A DNA stretch of 64,000 bases from contig NZ_LFLS01000003.1 in assembly GCF_001189915.1 (NCBI RefSeq), positions 1-64,000 on the forward strand, read 5' to 3'. Within the stretch, counting starts at the first letter, position 1. The number at the start of each line of letters is the position of its first letter. The translations under genes were made by a program, and so were the position numbers. Below the pieces are notes generated by a model. The model saw nothing but the letters and a program-made list of their open reading frames with translations. It had not been told where the DNA came from and searched no databases. The DNA comes from Herbaspirillum autotrophicum. Its GTDB lineage: Bacteria > Pseudomonadota > Gammaproteobacteria > Burkholderiales > Burkholderiaceae_D. Shown here piece by piece: positions 39,591-47,803 of this stretch.

Positions 39591-39680
39591 TTACGAACGC
39601 TTACCGCTTTTCACCGCCGTGGGGCTGGAATAGCTAAAGTAAAAGTAAAAAAAGTAAGCGTTGACGAAAGTCATGTTCAT
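39591..39680 (-). CDS. Phe/Tyr leader peptide of the aroG attenuator
   Basis: 29 residues from ATG 39680 (a second in-frame ATG at 39674 gives 27). Nine residues are Phe or Tyr, eight of them within YFFYFYFSY (residues 9-17). The message can form an early hairpin, AACGCTTAC (39654-39662) with GTAAGCGTT (39596-39604), which encloses the antiterminator segment GGCGGT. Ribosome stalling on Phe/Tyr codons would open this hairpin and prevent termination at 39537-39568. No strong ribosome site is visible, the main weakness. It matches the logic of enterobacterial pheL/trpL leaders; the peptide itself is not one I recognise. Confidence 0.8.
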   Translation of the reverse strand: MNMTFVNAYFFYFYFSYSSPTAVKSGKRS

Positions 39681-39819
39681 GGCAGGGTTAAGTGCGAGAA
39701 AGCTGATAGTGCAGCAAATTGGCCTTTTTGGCAAGCAAGGACATCAAAAATTCACAAAACAAACAACAAATGAGTTTTAGATGCATATGCCACCTGCAAA
39801 CCAATGCTGCATGCACGTT

Positions 39820-41280
39820 TTATGCAGTACCACCGACAGTCACGCCATCCAGACGTAACGTTGGCTGCCCCACGCCGACCGGAACGCTTTGTCCTTCCTT
39901 GCCACAAACGCCGACGCCGGAATCAAGTTTCATGTCGTTGCCGATCATCGATACCCGGTTCAGCACATCAGGTCCGTTGCCGATCAGCGTGGCGCCCTTG
40001 ACCGGGTAGGAAATCTTGCCATCCTCGATCATGTAGGCTTCGCTGGCCGAAAAGACGAACTTGCCGTTGGTGATGTCAACCTGACCGCCACCGAAATTGA
40101 CTGCATACAAGCCATTCTTGACGGAGGCCAGAATTTCTTCCGGATCCTTGTCACCGGCCAGCATGTAGGTATTGGTCATGCGCGGCATCGGCAGATGCGC
40201 AAATGACTCACGACGGGCATTGCCGGTCACCGGCATATTCATCAGGCGCGCATTCATGGTGTCTTGAATGTAGCCTTTGAGAATGCCGTCTTCGATCAAT
40301 GTCGTGCATTGGGTCGGATTGCCTTCATCATCGATATTGAGCGAACCGCGACGGTCGGCAATGGTGCCGTCGTCCACCACGGTGACGCCCTTGGCCGCCA
40401 CGCGCTCGCCGATGCGACCGGAGAACACGCTCGATCCCTTGCGGTTGAAATCGCCTTCGAGGCCATGTCCGATGGCTTCATGCAACAAAATACCGGGCCA
40501 GCCAGGGCCGAGTACCACGGTCATCGGACCCGCCGGAGCCGGCCGCGCATCAAGATTGACCAGCGCGGTGGCCACCGCTTCAGAAGCATATTTTTCCAGC
40601 AAGGCATCGTCAAAGTAGGCGTAGCTGTAACGACCACCGCCACCGCTGCTCCCCATTTCACGACGGCCGTTCTGTTCGGCAATCACGGTAATCGACACCC
40701 GCACCAGCGGCCGGATATCGGCGGCCAGCACGCCGTCGCTGCGCGCCACCAGCACCACATCATATTCACCGGCCAGACTGGCCATGACTTGCACCACGCG
40801 CGGATCCTTGGCGCGGGCAATACGCTCGATGCGCTCCAGCAACTGCACCTTGGCGGTGGCATCGAGCGAATTGAGCGGATCATGCGGCAAATACAGCGAA
40901 CGACCACCGACCGGCTGCACCGTACCGGCAATCTTGATCTTGCCAGCGCCCTGACGGGCGATGGTGCGGGTCGCGGCCGCCGCGTCCAGCAACGCTTGTT
41001 CGGAAATTTCATCCGAATAGGAAAATGCGGTCTTGTCGCCCGAGATGGCACGCACACCGACGCCCTGGTCGATAGAGAAGCTGCCGGTCTTGACGATGCC
41101 TTCTTCCAGACTCCAGCCTTCACTCTTGGTGAACTGGAAATACAGGTCGGCGTAATCGACTTTATGGGTAAACATGGTGCCAAGCGCTTTGAGCAGCTTG
41201 GCTTCATCCAGGCCAAACGGCGTCAGCAGGACGTCGCGCGCTATGTTGAGGGCACCGAGATTTGGTTCAAATGGTTTCAT
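39820..41280 (-). CDS. tldD: Metalloprotease TldD
   Basis: 486-residue subunit of the TldD/TldE protease, which trims linear peptides such as microcin precursors and the CcdA antitoxin. The zinc motif [11 protein letters not shown] (HExxxH) is at about residue 265, with the C-terminal Cys ligand in [12 protein letters not shown]. Start at ATG 41280 ([11 protein letters not shown]). Nitrilase-family gene lies 34 bases upstream on the same strand. The TldE/PmbA partner is not in the window. Confidence 0.96.
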   Translation of the reverse strand: MKPFEPNLGALNIARDVLLTPFGLDEAKLLKALGTMFTHKVDYADLYFQFTKSEGWSLEEGIVKTGSFSIDQGVGVRAISGDKTAFSYSDEISEQALLDAAAATRTIARQGAGKIKIAGTVQPVGGRSLYLPHDPLNSLDATAKVQLLERIERIARAKDPRVVQVMASLAGEYDVVLVARSDGVLAADIRPLVRVSITVIAEQNGRREMGSSGGGGRYSYAYFDDALLEKYASEAVATALVNLDARPAPAGPMTVVLGPGWPGILLHEAIGHGLEGDFNRKGSSVFSGRIGERVAAKGVTVVDDGTIADRRGSLNIDDEGNPTQCTTLIEDGILKGYIQDTMNARLMNMPVTGNARRESFAHLPMPRMTNTYMLAGDKDPEEILASVKNGLYAVNFGGGQVDITNGKFVFSASEAYMIEDGKISYPVKGATLIGNGPDVLNRVSMIGNDMKLDSGVGVCGKEGQSVPVGVGQPTLRLDGVTVGGTA

Positions 41281-41314
41281 TGTGGATACTTTTCGGTTTG
41301 GGCCGGACTGGGCC

Positions 41315-42121
41315 TTATAACTTGCGGTGCTGTAACGCAGGCAAACTGTCACGGACGTATTGTAGACGATGAGGTTCAATATCACCGATAACAAGGCCTT
41401 CGCCCTCCGGCAACACCGAAATAATTTCACCCCAGGGGTCGATCAGCATGCTGTGGCCCCAGGTTCGGCGACCATTGACGTGTTTGCCGCCTTGCGCCGA
41501 CGCCAGCACATAGCATTGGTTTTCAATCGCGCGCGCACGCAACAGCACTTCCCAGTGCGCGCTGCCGGTCGTGTAGGTAAATGCCGCCGGCACCACGATC
41601 AGGGCGCAATCGCCCATGGCCCGGTACAGCTCGGGGAACCGCAGGTCATAGCAGACTGACAGCCCGACCTTGCCGCATGGCGCATCAAACGTGACAACCT
41701 GAGCCCCGCGCGTAATGGTGCGCGCTTCATCATAGGCTTCCTCGCCTTTGACAAAGCTGAACAGGTGAATCTTGTCATAGCGCGCCACCTGTTGCCCGGC
41801 CGGATCATAAACCAGCGAGGTATTAAGCACCTTGCCGGTCTCATCCGAAGCCATCGGCAAGGTACCGCCAATCAGCCAGATGCCGTGCTCGCGGGCCAGT
41901 GCGGCCATGAATGACTGAATCTTGCCGGCCGCGTTTTGTTCGGCATGCTCCAACTTGACCTTTTCGTGCAAGCCCATGAGCGGCCAATATTCCGGCAACA
42001 GCACCAGTGTCGCGCCCTGCTCCGCGGCCTCGGCCACCAGGCGACGGGCAGTGCTGAAGTTTTGCTCGACCTCGGGTGTCGATACCATTTGTATGGCGGC
42101 TACCTTGAATGCGTCGTTCAT
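41315..42121 (-). CDS. Carbon-nitrogen hydrolase (Nit1/Nit2-like, nitrilase superfamily)
   Basis: 268-residue omega-amidase/deaminated-glutathione-amidase-like hydrolase. Catalytic triad: Glu in [10 protein letters not shown], Lys in YDKIHLFSF and Cys in [14 protein letters not shown]. Nit-type enzymes repair deaminated glutathione. ATG at 42121 ([12 protein letters not shown]). Cotranscribed with tldD. In related bacteria yhdP usually lies just upstream; here the + strand RTX island separates them. Confidence 0.93.
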   Translation of the reverse strand: MNDAFKVAAIQMVSTPEVEQNFSTARRLVAEAAEQGATLVLLPEYWPLMGLHEKVKLEHAEQNAAGKIQSFMAALAREHGIWLIGGTLPMASDETGKVLNTSLVYDPAGQQVARYDKIHLFSFVKGEEAYDEARTITRGAQVVTFDAPCGKVGLSVCYDLRFPELYRAMGDCALIVVPAAFTYTTGSAHWEVLLRARAIENQCYVLASAQGGKHVNGRRTWGHSMLIDPWGEIISVLPEGEGLVIGDIEPHRLQYVRDSLPALQHRKL

Positions 42122-42463
42122 GTACCAAACCTCAATCGTGTTGAAAAGTGGACGAAACAAGAAAATATCCAGCTTCAGCCCGTTCACGGCATGGCTACCG
42201 TTTGTCGAATGATACGCCACTGGCTCTCAGGTGATCGCCTCCCGAATTTCTGTCAACGCCTGTTATCAGCACAATTGATTTCCGCAAGGAAACTTTATTG
42301 CAATTACTCCGGTCAACCCATGCCATGCCGTTGATTGCCACAATGACAACCAATCGCAATCAAGCCGCTGCACGCCAGATACCCGCCGCATTCCACAGGC
42401 AGTAACCGATAGTCACCTCATTTCTGAAAACGATCACCCATCAACGCAAGGAGAATTCCAACC
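42122..42463. other. Intergenic region at the left edge of the RTX island, with an inverted repeat
   Basis: 342 bases between the nitrilase gene (minus) and the RTX gene (plus). A perfect 8-base inverted repeat TTGATTGC/GCAATCAA with a 17-base spacer lies at 42331-42363, about 100 bases before the RTX start, and may be an operator. CAAGGAGAATTCC directly precedes the RTX ATG. No attachment site, tRNA fragment or transposase remnant was seen. Confidence 0.5.
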
Positions 42464-45400
42464 ATGAGCATCACTGTCACCGAAACCCTCAATGCCCAGC
42501 AAATGCAAAGTCAGATACTCCGGCGCCACACGATGATCAAGGCTGCGCACAAGAATCCAGTCGGCATCAGAAAATTTCAATTCTTTGCCGCCTTTGACGG
42601 CACCAACCAGGACAAGGACCAGCTCACCCTCGCCGGCGCACCTTATCAGACCAATATCGCCAACCTGTTTACGCAAGCGCAGCGGGCTGCTGCCGCCGGC
42701 AACACCACGATTCACTCCGGCTACTATCGCGGGGTTGGTACCGGGGGTGAAATGGGAGGATCACTGCAGGCTGCCTCCGCCCCCACCGATGCCGTCAATG
42801 CCGCGGCGAAAAAAGCCTACGCTGAATTTGCTCACGCCGCCATCCGTTACCTGCAGCGCAACCCCGGTGCCTCGCCCTCTGACATTGGCATAGCCGCAGC
42901 CGGCCTGGGTCGGGGCAGCCCCGCTGCGGTGCGGTTCGCCCAACTGGTTTACGAACGGGGAATTCAAGATTCTGCAGGCCGGCGTTGGGCGCCGCCGCGC
43001 AGCATTTTCATTGATGCACTCAGCCTGATTGACCCCGTCAATCATTTGGTGACGCTCGGCTCAGGCATTCCACCCAACGTCAAGTCGATATTGCAAGTCA
43101 ATGCCGAAGATGAACGGCGCACCGATCTGCGCGTACAAAAGCACTCCACCAGTTATCCCATTACCACGGTATGGCTGCGCGGCAATCATGAGGGTGTTGG
43201 TGGCGGTGCAGATAACAACGGCACTGCCGCCAATGTGCTTGAAGGCCTGACCGGCTATTTCCAGAACCGCGGTTACAGGCTGGCCGATGTCCCGGATGAC
43301 AAAAAATTCGATATCAGCGCCGATGCCAGACTCTACACCAGCGCTTACCTCACCAACAGCGACGGCGCCATTGTCGCCGGCCAGCATGGCGATCCGGTAT
43401 TGCGATGCGCGGTCGATTCGCCATATGAAAACCGCAAAACCACATTGGCGAACGTTCTGTATCGCTTATCTGACAACGTGACAGCAGAATATATCGACAA
43501 CAATAACGATAACTGGCATGAGCAGCTCATCATACACACCGCACTGTCGCCTGAAATAGCGATCATTGAAGACGACCGCGATGGCGACGACAGATTTGAC
43601 CGTATCGCCATACAGTTCAACACCCATCGGGATGACAGCAGAAAATTCAGCGTTGACATCGGCACTTCGCATGGCAGCATGTTTGATGCCGACAGACAAA
43701 TACATGATCACTACCGCCGCGGTGCCGTTGACGCCGACGCCTGGGCACACTACACCGACTGGTCTACCTCTCGCCTGCTGAATGCCGGCCTGCTGATTGA
43801 CAAGACCAGTTACATCCCCCCCGTTTTCGCGAGTCCGCTTGCGGTTTTCCGCGAAAGCGGATCAGGCACACCACCGCCGGCCCTCAATGCTGATCCGGCG
43901 ACCTGGCAGTTGCTGGAAAACGCCGGCATTGGTTTGAGCGCGCAGCAATTATCCATGCGCGACCTCGATGGCGACGGCATTCTCAGGGGCGTCGAACTGG
44001 CCGGATTACAGGCGCAGCATGATCTTGACGGCGACGGCGTCGGTACCCGCACCATCGACTATCATTTTCATACTGCCGGCAACGACCTGCTCACTGGTGG
44101 CAACGGCAATGACACCTACATCCTCAACAGCCGTGATGCCGTTATCCGGGAACAAGCAAACGCCGGCATTGACACCATCGTCAGCAGTGTTGATTACACG
44201 CTTGATGCCAATGTTGAAGAATTGCGCTTGCTGGAGGGATATGCCATCAACGGCACCGGCAACAGTCTCGACAACCGGATTTTCGGCAACCGCCACGACA
44301 ACGTTCTGGACGGGGTCACCGGCGCCGACATTATGCTCGGCGGCATGGGCAACGATACCTATTATGTCGACAATGCCGGCGATCAAACGATTGAATTCGC
44401 CGACGCCGGCAACGATACCGTGAACAGCCGCGTCAGTCACAGCCTCGGTGCGCATCTGGAAAACCTGGTCTTGCGAGATTTTTCGCAACCAGAAAAAGGT
44501 CATATCGATGGTATCGACGTATTGGTATACGGCTCCCCCAAAGCGCTCGAACTCGACTACCGGCAAGGCGATGCGGTAGCAGGCTACGAAGGAACTTGCG
44601 GCCTGACCTCGGTAGCCAATCTGGCGCGACAAGCCGGCCTCGACCTGTCGGAAGCCGATGTGGTGCAGCGCGCGATTGACCGTCAATGGACCGTAACGAG
44701 TGCATTCGCGAGCAATGACCAGCGTGGCGGTTCCAACTACTGGCAACAACTGGCGTTGCTCAAGAGTTACGGCATCCGGGCCGATCTCACCAACGACCGG
44801 GTCCAGATCATTACCAACCTCATCAAGGGCGGGCGCGGTGTCATCGCTACTATCGATGCCAGCATGCTGGGGCCGGACAACGACTTCAGCGTCAGTGCTT
44901 TCAATGGCAGCAGCATTCATATGGTCACGGTAACCGGGGTTGTCTGCAATGCAGCCAACGGCTACACCATGGGCTTTTATGTTGCCGATTCCGGCGGCAA
45001 CAAGGTTGGCAACATGACCCGCTATGTCACCCAAAGCGAATGGAATCGCGCCCGCATTCACGGCGGCTATAGCATCTATACCATCGCGCCGGTCAAACTG
45101 CGGGAAGAGAATATCAACGCCGACGGCAATGACCTCGACAACATCCTCGCCGGCAACCGTGCCGATAATGTGCTGACCGGCGGCAAAGGCAACGACACGC
45201 TGATCGGCGGCGCCGGCAATGACACCTATATGTTTGCCAGCGGCGATGGGCGGGATCTGATCGTGGAGCATGACGCCGCGACCGGCAACACCGACGTACT
45301 GCAATTGACAGACATCGACCAGAGCGCACTGTGGTTTGCACATGTCGGAGACGATTTACACATCGACGTGATGGATAGCACCGATCAAATTGTCGTCAAA

Positions 45401-45589
45401 GATTGGTATCGGGGTGAACAGCATCAGCTGGAACGGATTCAGACTGCCGACGGCCTGGTGATACACCACACCGAGGTCGAACAACTGGTGCAGGCGATGG
45501 CCGCATTTGCACCACCGGCGGCGGCACAAATGCACCGGAACAACGAACCGCGCGTCAACGACCAGCTGTTGCTGAGCATATCGCACTGA
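42464..45589 (+). CDS. RTX multidomain protein: DUF2235/Tle1-like hydrolase domain, EF-hand, RTX repeats and C39-like peptidase domain
   Basis: 1041 residues, predicted type I secretion substrate without a signal peptide. Order: DUF2235/Tle1-like domain (about 36-290) with FDGTNQD, Asp184 in IFIDALS and His242 in NHEGVGGG, but the GxSxG elbow reads G-L-G-R-G (147-151), so the Ser position is Gly149; EF-hand-like loop DLDGDGILRGVE (500-511) and a partial second one (520-); RTX nonapeptides (about 539-556, 620-635); a C39-like cysteine-peptidase domain (about 690-880) with candidate Cys712 (EGTCGLTSV), His819 (SIHMVTVTG) and Asp842; more RTX repeats (898-922); and an RTX-associated C-terminus (DQIVVKDWYRGEQHQLERI). 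The downstream HlyBD-TolC-like genes are its likely exporter. Activity is unproven. Confidence 0.9.
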   Translation: MSITVTETLNAQQMQSQILRRHTMIKAAHKNPVGIRKFQFFAAFDGTNQDKDQLTLAGAPYQTNIANLFTQAQRAAAAGNTTIHSGYYRGVGTGGEMGGSLQAASAPTDAVNAAAKKAYAEFAHAAIRYLQRNPGASPSDIGIAAAGLGRGSPAAVRFAQLVYERGIQDSAGRRWAPPRSIFIDALSLIDPVNHLVTLGSGIPPNVKSILQVNAEDERRTDLRVQKHSTSYPITTVWLRGNHEGVGGGADNNGTAANVLEGLTGYFQNRGYRLADVPDDKKFDISADARLYTSAYLTNSDGAIVAGQHGDPVLRCAVDSPYENRKTTLANVLYRLSDNVTAEYIDNNNDNWHEQLIIHTALSPEIAIIEDDRDGDDRFDRIAIQFNTHRDDSRKFSVDIGTSHGSMFDADRQIHDHYRRGAVDADAWAHYTDWSTSRLLNAGLLIDKTSYIPPVFASPLAVFRESGSGTPPPALNADPATWQLLENAGIGLSAQQLSMRDLDGDGILRGVELAGLQAQHDLDGDGVGTRTIDYHFHTAGNDLLTGGNGNDTYILNSRDAVIREQANAGIDTIVSSVDYTLDANVEELRLLEGYAINGTGNSLDNRIFGNRHDNVLDGVTGADIMLGGMGNDTYYVDNAGDQTIEFADAGNDTVNSRVSHSLGAHLENLVLRDFSQPEKGHIDGIDVLVYGSPKALELDYRQGDAVAGYEGTCGLTSVANLARQAGLDLSEADVVQRAIDRQWTVTSAFASNDQRGGSNYWQQLALLKSYGIRADLTNDRVQIITNLIKGGRGVIATIDASMLGPDNDFSVSAFNGSSIHMVTVTGVVCNAANGYTMGFYVADSGGNKVGNMTRYVTQSEWNRARIHGGYSIYTIAPVKLREENINADGNDLDNILAGNRADNVLTGGKGNDTLIGGAGNDTYMFASGDGRDLIVEHDAATGNTDVLQLTDIDQSALWFAHVGDDLHIDVMDSTDQIVVKDWYRGEQHQLERIQTADGLVIHHTEVEQLVQAMAAFAPPAAAQMHRNNEPRVNDQLLLSISH

Positions 45590-45958
45590 GCACAAGACAA
45601 AGGATGGCAACGGCGGACAAACCAGCCAAGATTCTGGCAGATGAGTGTTCGCATGCAACTGCGCAAAAGGAACAGTTCAGGTTGCCATTTTCCGGCCGTA
45701 ACGTCCACCGCATTGTGCGGTGACATAACGCCGTTGATGCTGACCGGCAGCGTCGACGGTGAGCCGTGCATCAACCGGCAGCCATCTCATCAATCAAAGC
45801 GCCTTTTTCCACCAAGCGACATCAAAAATCAGAAATCACGGAATGTTCATTCAGATAAAAATGAGTAGTTTTCGCGATTCTTTCATCCCCTCGGCTTGCC
45901 AGATAAAGAACCTGTCAATATTCACCATCTTCCGGATTTCATTCATCAATCTTCGACC
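45590..45958. other. Non-coding stretch after the RTX gene
   Basis: About 370 bases with no supported gene. A 7-base hairpin CACCGCA/TGCGGTG with a three-base loop lies at 45706-45722, but without a T tract. From about 45825 the sequence begins to resemble the leader of the second tandem module at about 47020. Confidence 0.45.
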
Positions 45959-46641
45959 ATGAAAACATTTTTTCTTTGATTCCTTGGCCTGCCTGTCGCG
46001 CTATTTCTGGCGGCACTTGTCATTGGCGTTTCGGTGAGTTTCTGTAACGCACGTCAGAATTCCCCGATATTCGACCCCGTCACATTTGATTTGTCTGGCT
46101 ACCGGCCTGATGGCACATCAGAAAAAAATCCTGAATGTATTTTTATGTACCGACAAGATATTGGGGAGATTTTTCTGTGGGATACGAAAAGAGAAAAGAT
46201 GATTTTTTTCTTTGACCTTTGACCTGTCTAATTTCGAGACGTTGGAAAAAGAAAAGATGAAAGATAGCGTGCGTGTTCTCGTTACAAGATCAGTTGGTTA
46301 TAACAAGAAAATAGCGTGGTATTTAAAAGAAATAGAGTCCAGACCCCCCCATGAAGTTTCTTTGGGCATGACAATTTTCAATGGCAAAGTAGTTGGGACG
46401 TGGGATCAGTACATTTATTATCTTTTCAAAGGATTTGATAACGAAGATATCGTCGTGCAGTCCATTCCTGCACTTCATGGCCCAGGTATTTTTCGTGCCT
46501 TCAGAAAAATAAATTCCAGCATCGAAATCAGGTTTTCGTTCACCTAGAGAACTTTCTGAAATTCCGGAGATTGATAAGAAGGTCACCTCTTATATTCGAA
46601 GCTTGCAAATCCCCCCGGCATCATCCACCCGCCTGAAATAA
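45959..46641 (+). pseudogene. Decayed gene A copy 1: membrane-anchored protein
   Basis: Starts MKTFFL then a TGA at 45977-45979 where copy 2 has TGG. Reading on gives a membrane helix (LGLPVALFLAALVIGVSVSF) and VTFDLSGYRPDG. The frame then shifts near 46200-46222 to a long conserved-looking stretch (VLVTRSVGYNKKIAWYLKEI ... VVGTWDQYIYYLFKGFDNED), and again near 46540 to RELSEIPEIDKKVTSYIRSL, ending at 46641. One stop and two frameshifts break a protein of about 225 residues with an N-terminal anchor and periplasmic domain. No family recognised. Position between a secreted effector-like gene and its exporter suggests an immunity role, which is inference. Confidence 0.72.
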
Positions 46642-46750
46642 AAGGCGCTTTGTCCACCGCAATGCACCGGAAGACGTGGATACCTACGTTAGATGTCACA
46701 ATATGCATCTTCTTGATCAGCAAGCCCCCTCGGGTGAACAACGACTCAGC

Positions 46751-46915
46751 ATGACACCCGACATGCAGGCGAAAATTCACGTACACTACCTCCGCAGCAA
46801 GCTGCCGCAATGGCGGAAAATACAACACAAGATGCGGCAGTTGATCCTGAGTTTCAAAGCCGATGAGGCAGCGTTGCAGTTGAATGCAGGTGCCTCTTCT
46901 GTCGGCCAGCCGTAG
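46751..46915 (+). pseudogene. Fragment B copy 1 (54-codon C-terminal frame)
   Basis: MTPDMQAKIHVHYLRSKL followed by QWRKIQHKMRQLILSF and ending VGQP-stop. The same frame occurs in copy 2; many of the differences between them are third-base and keep the residue, so it was once selected as protein. The upstream part (from about 46690) is also related between copies but has no shared ATG or ribosome site. Probably the 3' end of a larger lost gene; an intact small protein cannot be ruled out. Confidence 0.5.
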
Positions 46916-47151
46916 TCCGACCTCTCGCCCTCCACACACAGCCAGCAACCGGACATTCCTCTGCGCAGCCAACATCGCCGTCGCGTACAAGATCGCATCA
47001 CGTCGAGCAGCATCATCAAATCCAGAAATCAAGAAACATTCATCTAGAAAAATAGCGATAGTTTTCGCGATTTTTCCATCGAGTCGGTTTATCAACGGAA
47101 GAGCATGCAAATATTCATCCTCTTCCGGATTTCACTCATCAATCTTCGACC

Positions 47152-47358
47152 ATGAAAACATTTTTTCTTTGGTTCATTGGCCTGCCTGTCGCACTATTTC
47201 TGGCGGCACTTTTGATTGGCGTTTCGGTGAGTTTCTATAACGCACGCCAGAATTCACCGACGTTCGACCCGGTTACATTTGATTTATCTGGCTACCAGCC
47301 TGACGGCACATCAAAAAAAAATCCTGACCATATGTTTTATGTGCCGGCATCTTCCTAA
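47152..47358 (+). pseudogene. Truncated gene A copy 2: N-terminal anchor only
   Basis: 68 codons: MKTFFLWFIGLPVALFLAAL begins a clear membrane helix, followed by VTFDLSGYQPDG and a short unrelated tail before the stop. It keeps the TGG codon that is TGA in copy 1, so the anchor can be made, but the roughly 150-residue periplasmic part seen in copy 1 is deleted. Could still give a membrane peptide; more likely a remnant. Confidence 0.65.
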
Positions 47359-47392
47359 CAGACAAGCCACCTCGTGCAAACAAGTTTTCTGC

Positions 47393-47557
47393 ATGACACC
47401 TGACATGCAGGCGGAGATTCACGTGCGCTACACCCGCAGCAAGCTGCCACAGTGGCGGGAAATACAACATAACTTACGAAATCTGATCTTGAGTTTCAAC
47501 GCCGATGAATCGGCGTTGCAGTTTAACGCCGACGCGCCTTTTGTCGACCAGCCGTAG
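47393..47557 (+). pseudogene. Fragment B copy 2 (54-codon C-terminal frame)
   Basis: MTPDMQAEIHVRYTRSKL ... ending VDQP-stop, the counterpart of 46751-46915. Strong codon-wise conservation between copies supports a former coding sequence. The frame upstream runs into the end of truncated gene A but in another frame. No ribosome site before the ATG. Confidence 0.5.
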
Positions 47558-47595
47558 TTTGACGCTCTCTTTTTTTCACCTCGAAAGGATATGCC

Positions 47596-47700
47596 ATGCC
47601 CGAACAACTAACTTTAAGCCAACTAACCTCATATAGAGACCGCATTAAAACAGGAGGACTGCCCGCGACTGCAATGTGGTCGCGGCCAAGACCTGCATGA
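47596..47700 (+). CDS. Possible small ORF upstream of the exporter genes
   Basis: 34 codons beginning MPEQLTLSQLTSYRDRI, preceded by AAAGGA with good spacing. Not recognised. It could be a leader-type peptide, the broken 5' end of a lost gene, or noise. Its TGA overlaps another ATG at 47697. Confidence 0.3.
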   Translation: MPEQLTLSQLTSYRDRIKTGGLPATAMWSRPRPA

Positions 47701-47803
47701 AAAGCAACGTGGCCGCTACCGCAGCCCGTTGTAGTTGCATCTTCATCCATCCACTATCAACAACACTTCTTGCAAGCTGCCGGTAGCGCCGGCAGCATCA
47801 CCC

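Larger units (their letters stand above)
45825..46925 (+). repeat. Tandem module copy 1 (gene A + fragment B)
   Basis: Approximate limits. The leader, gene A start, and terminal B frame recur in copy 2 (about 47020-47570) with many point differences. Copy 1 retains the full spacing between A start and B stop (957 bases) against 406 in copy 2, so about 550 bases were lost from copy 2. Base composition is visibly AT-richer than the flanking chromosome. Confidence 0.7.
47020..47570 (+). repeat. Tandem module copy 2 (internally deleted)
   Basis: Approximate limits. Starts with the leader related to 45825-45958, then gene A start at 47152, and jumps inside gene A, near 47340, straight to the B fragment. 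The junction lies after a shared ATGT-ccg segment. Copy 2 therefore looks like a deletion derivative of a module like copy 1. Confidence 0.68.

Noticed and set aside
42464-43400. Type VI secretion effector locus
   Set aside because: The Tle1-like domain suggested it, but no vgrG, hcp, PAAR or tss gene is present; the RTX C-terminus and HlyBD-TolC-like genes point to type I secretion.
44060-45260. Repeated GGC-AAC-GAC-type DNA in the RTX gene, considered as a CRISPR or satellite array
   Set aside because: The repeats are in frame, encode GGxGxDxxx nonapeptides and have no uniform spacers.
46583-47110. 175-codon open frame on the minus strand across the decayed modules
   Set aside because: It overlaps the B fragment, which has the better coding pattern on the + strand; the minus frame has no family resemblance and its counterpart in the second module is short.
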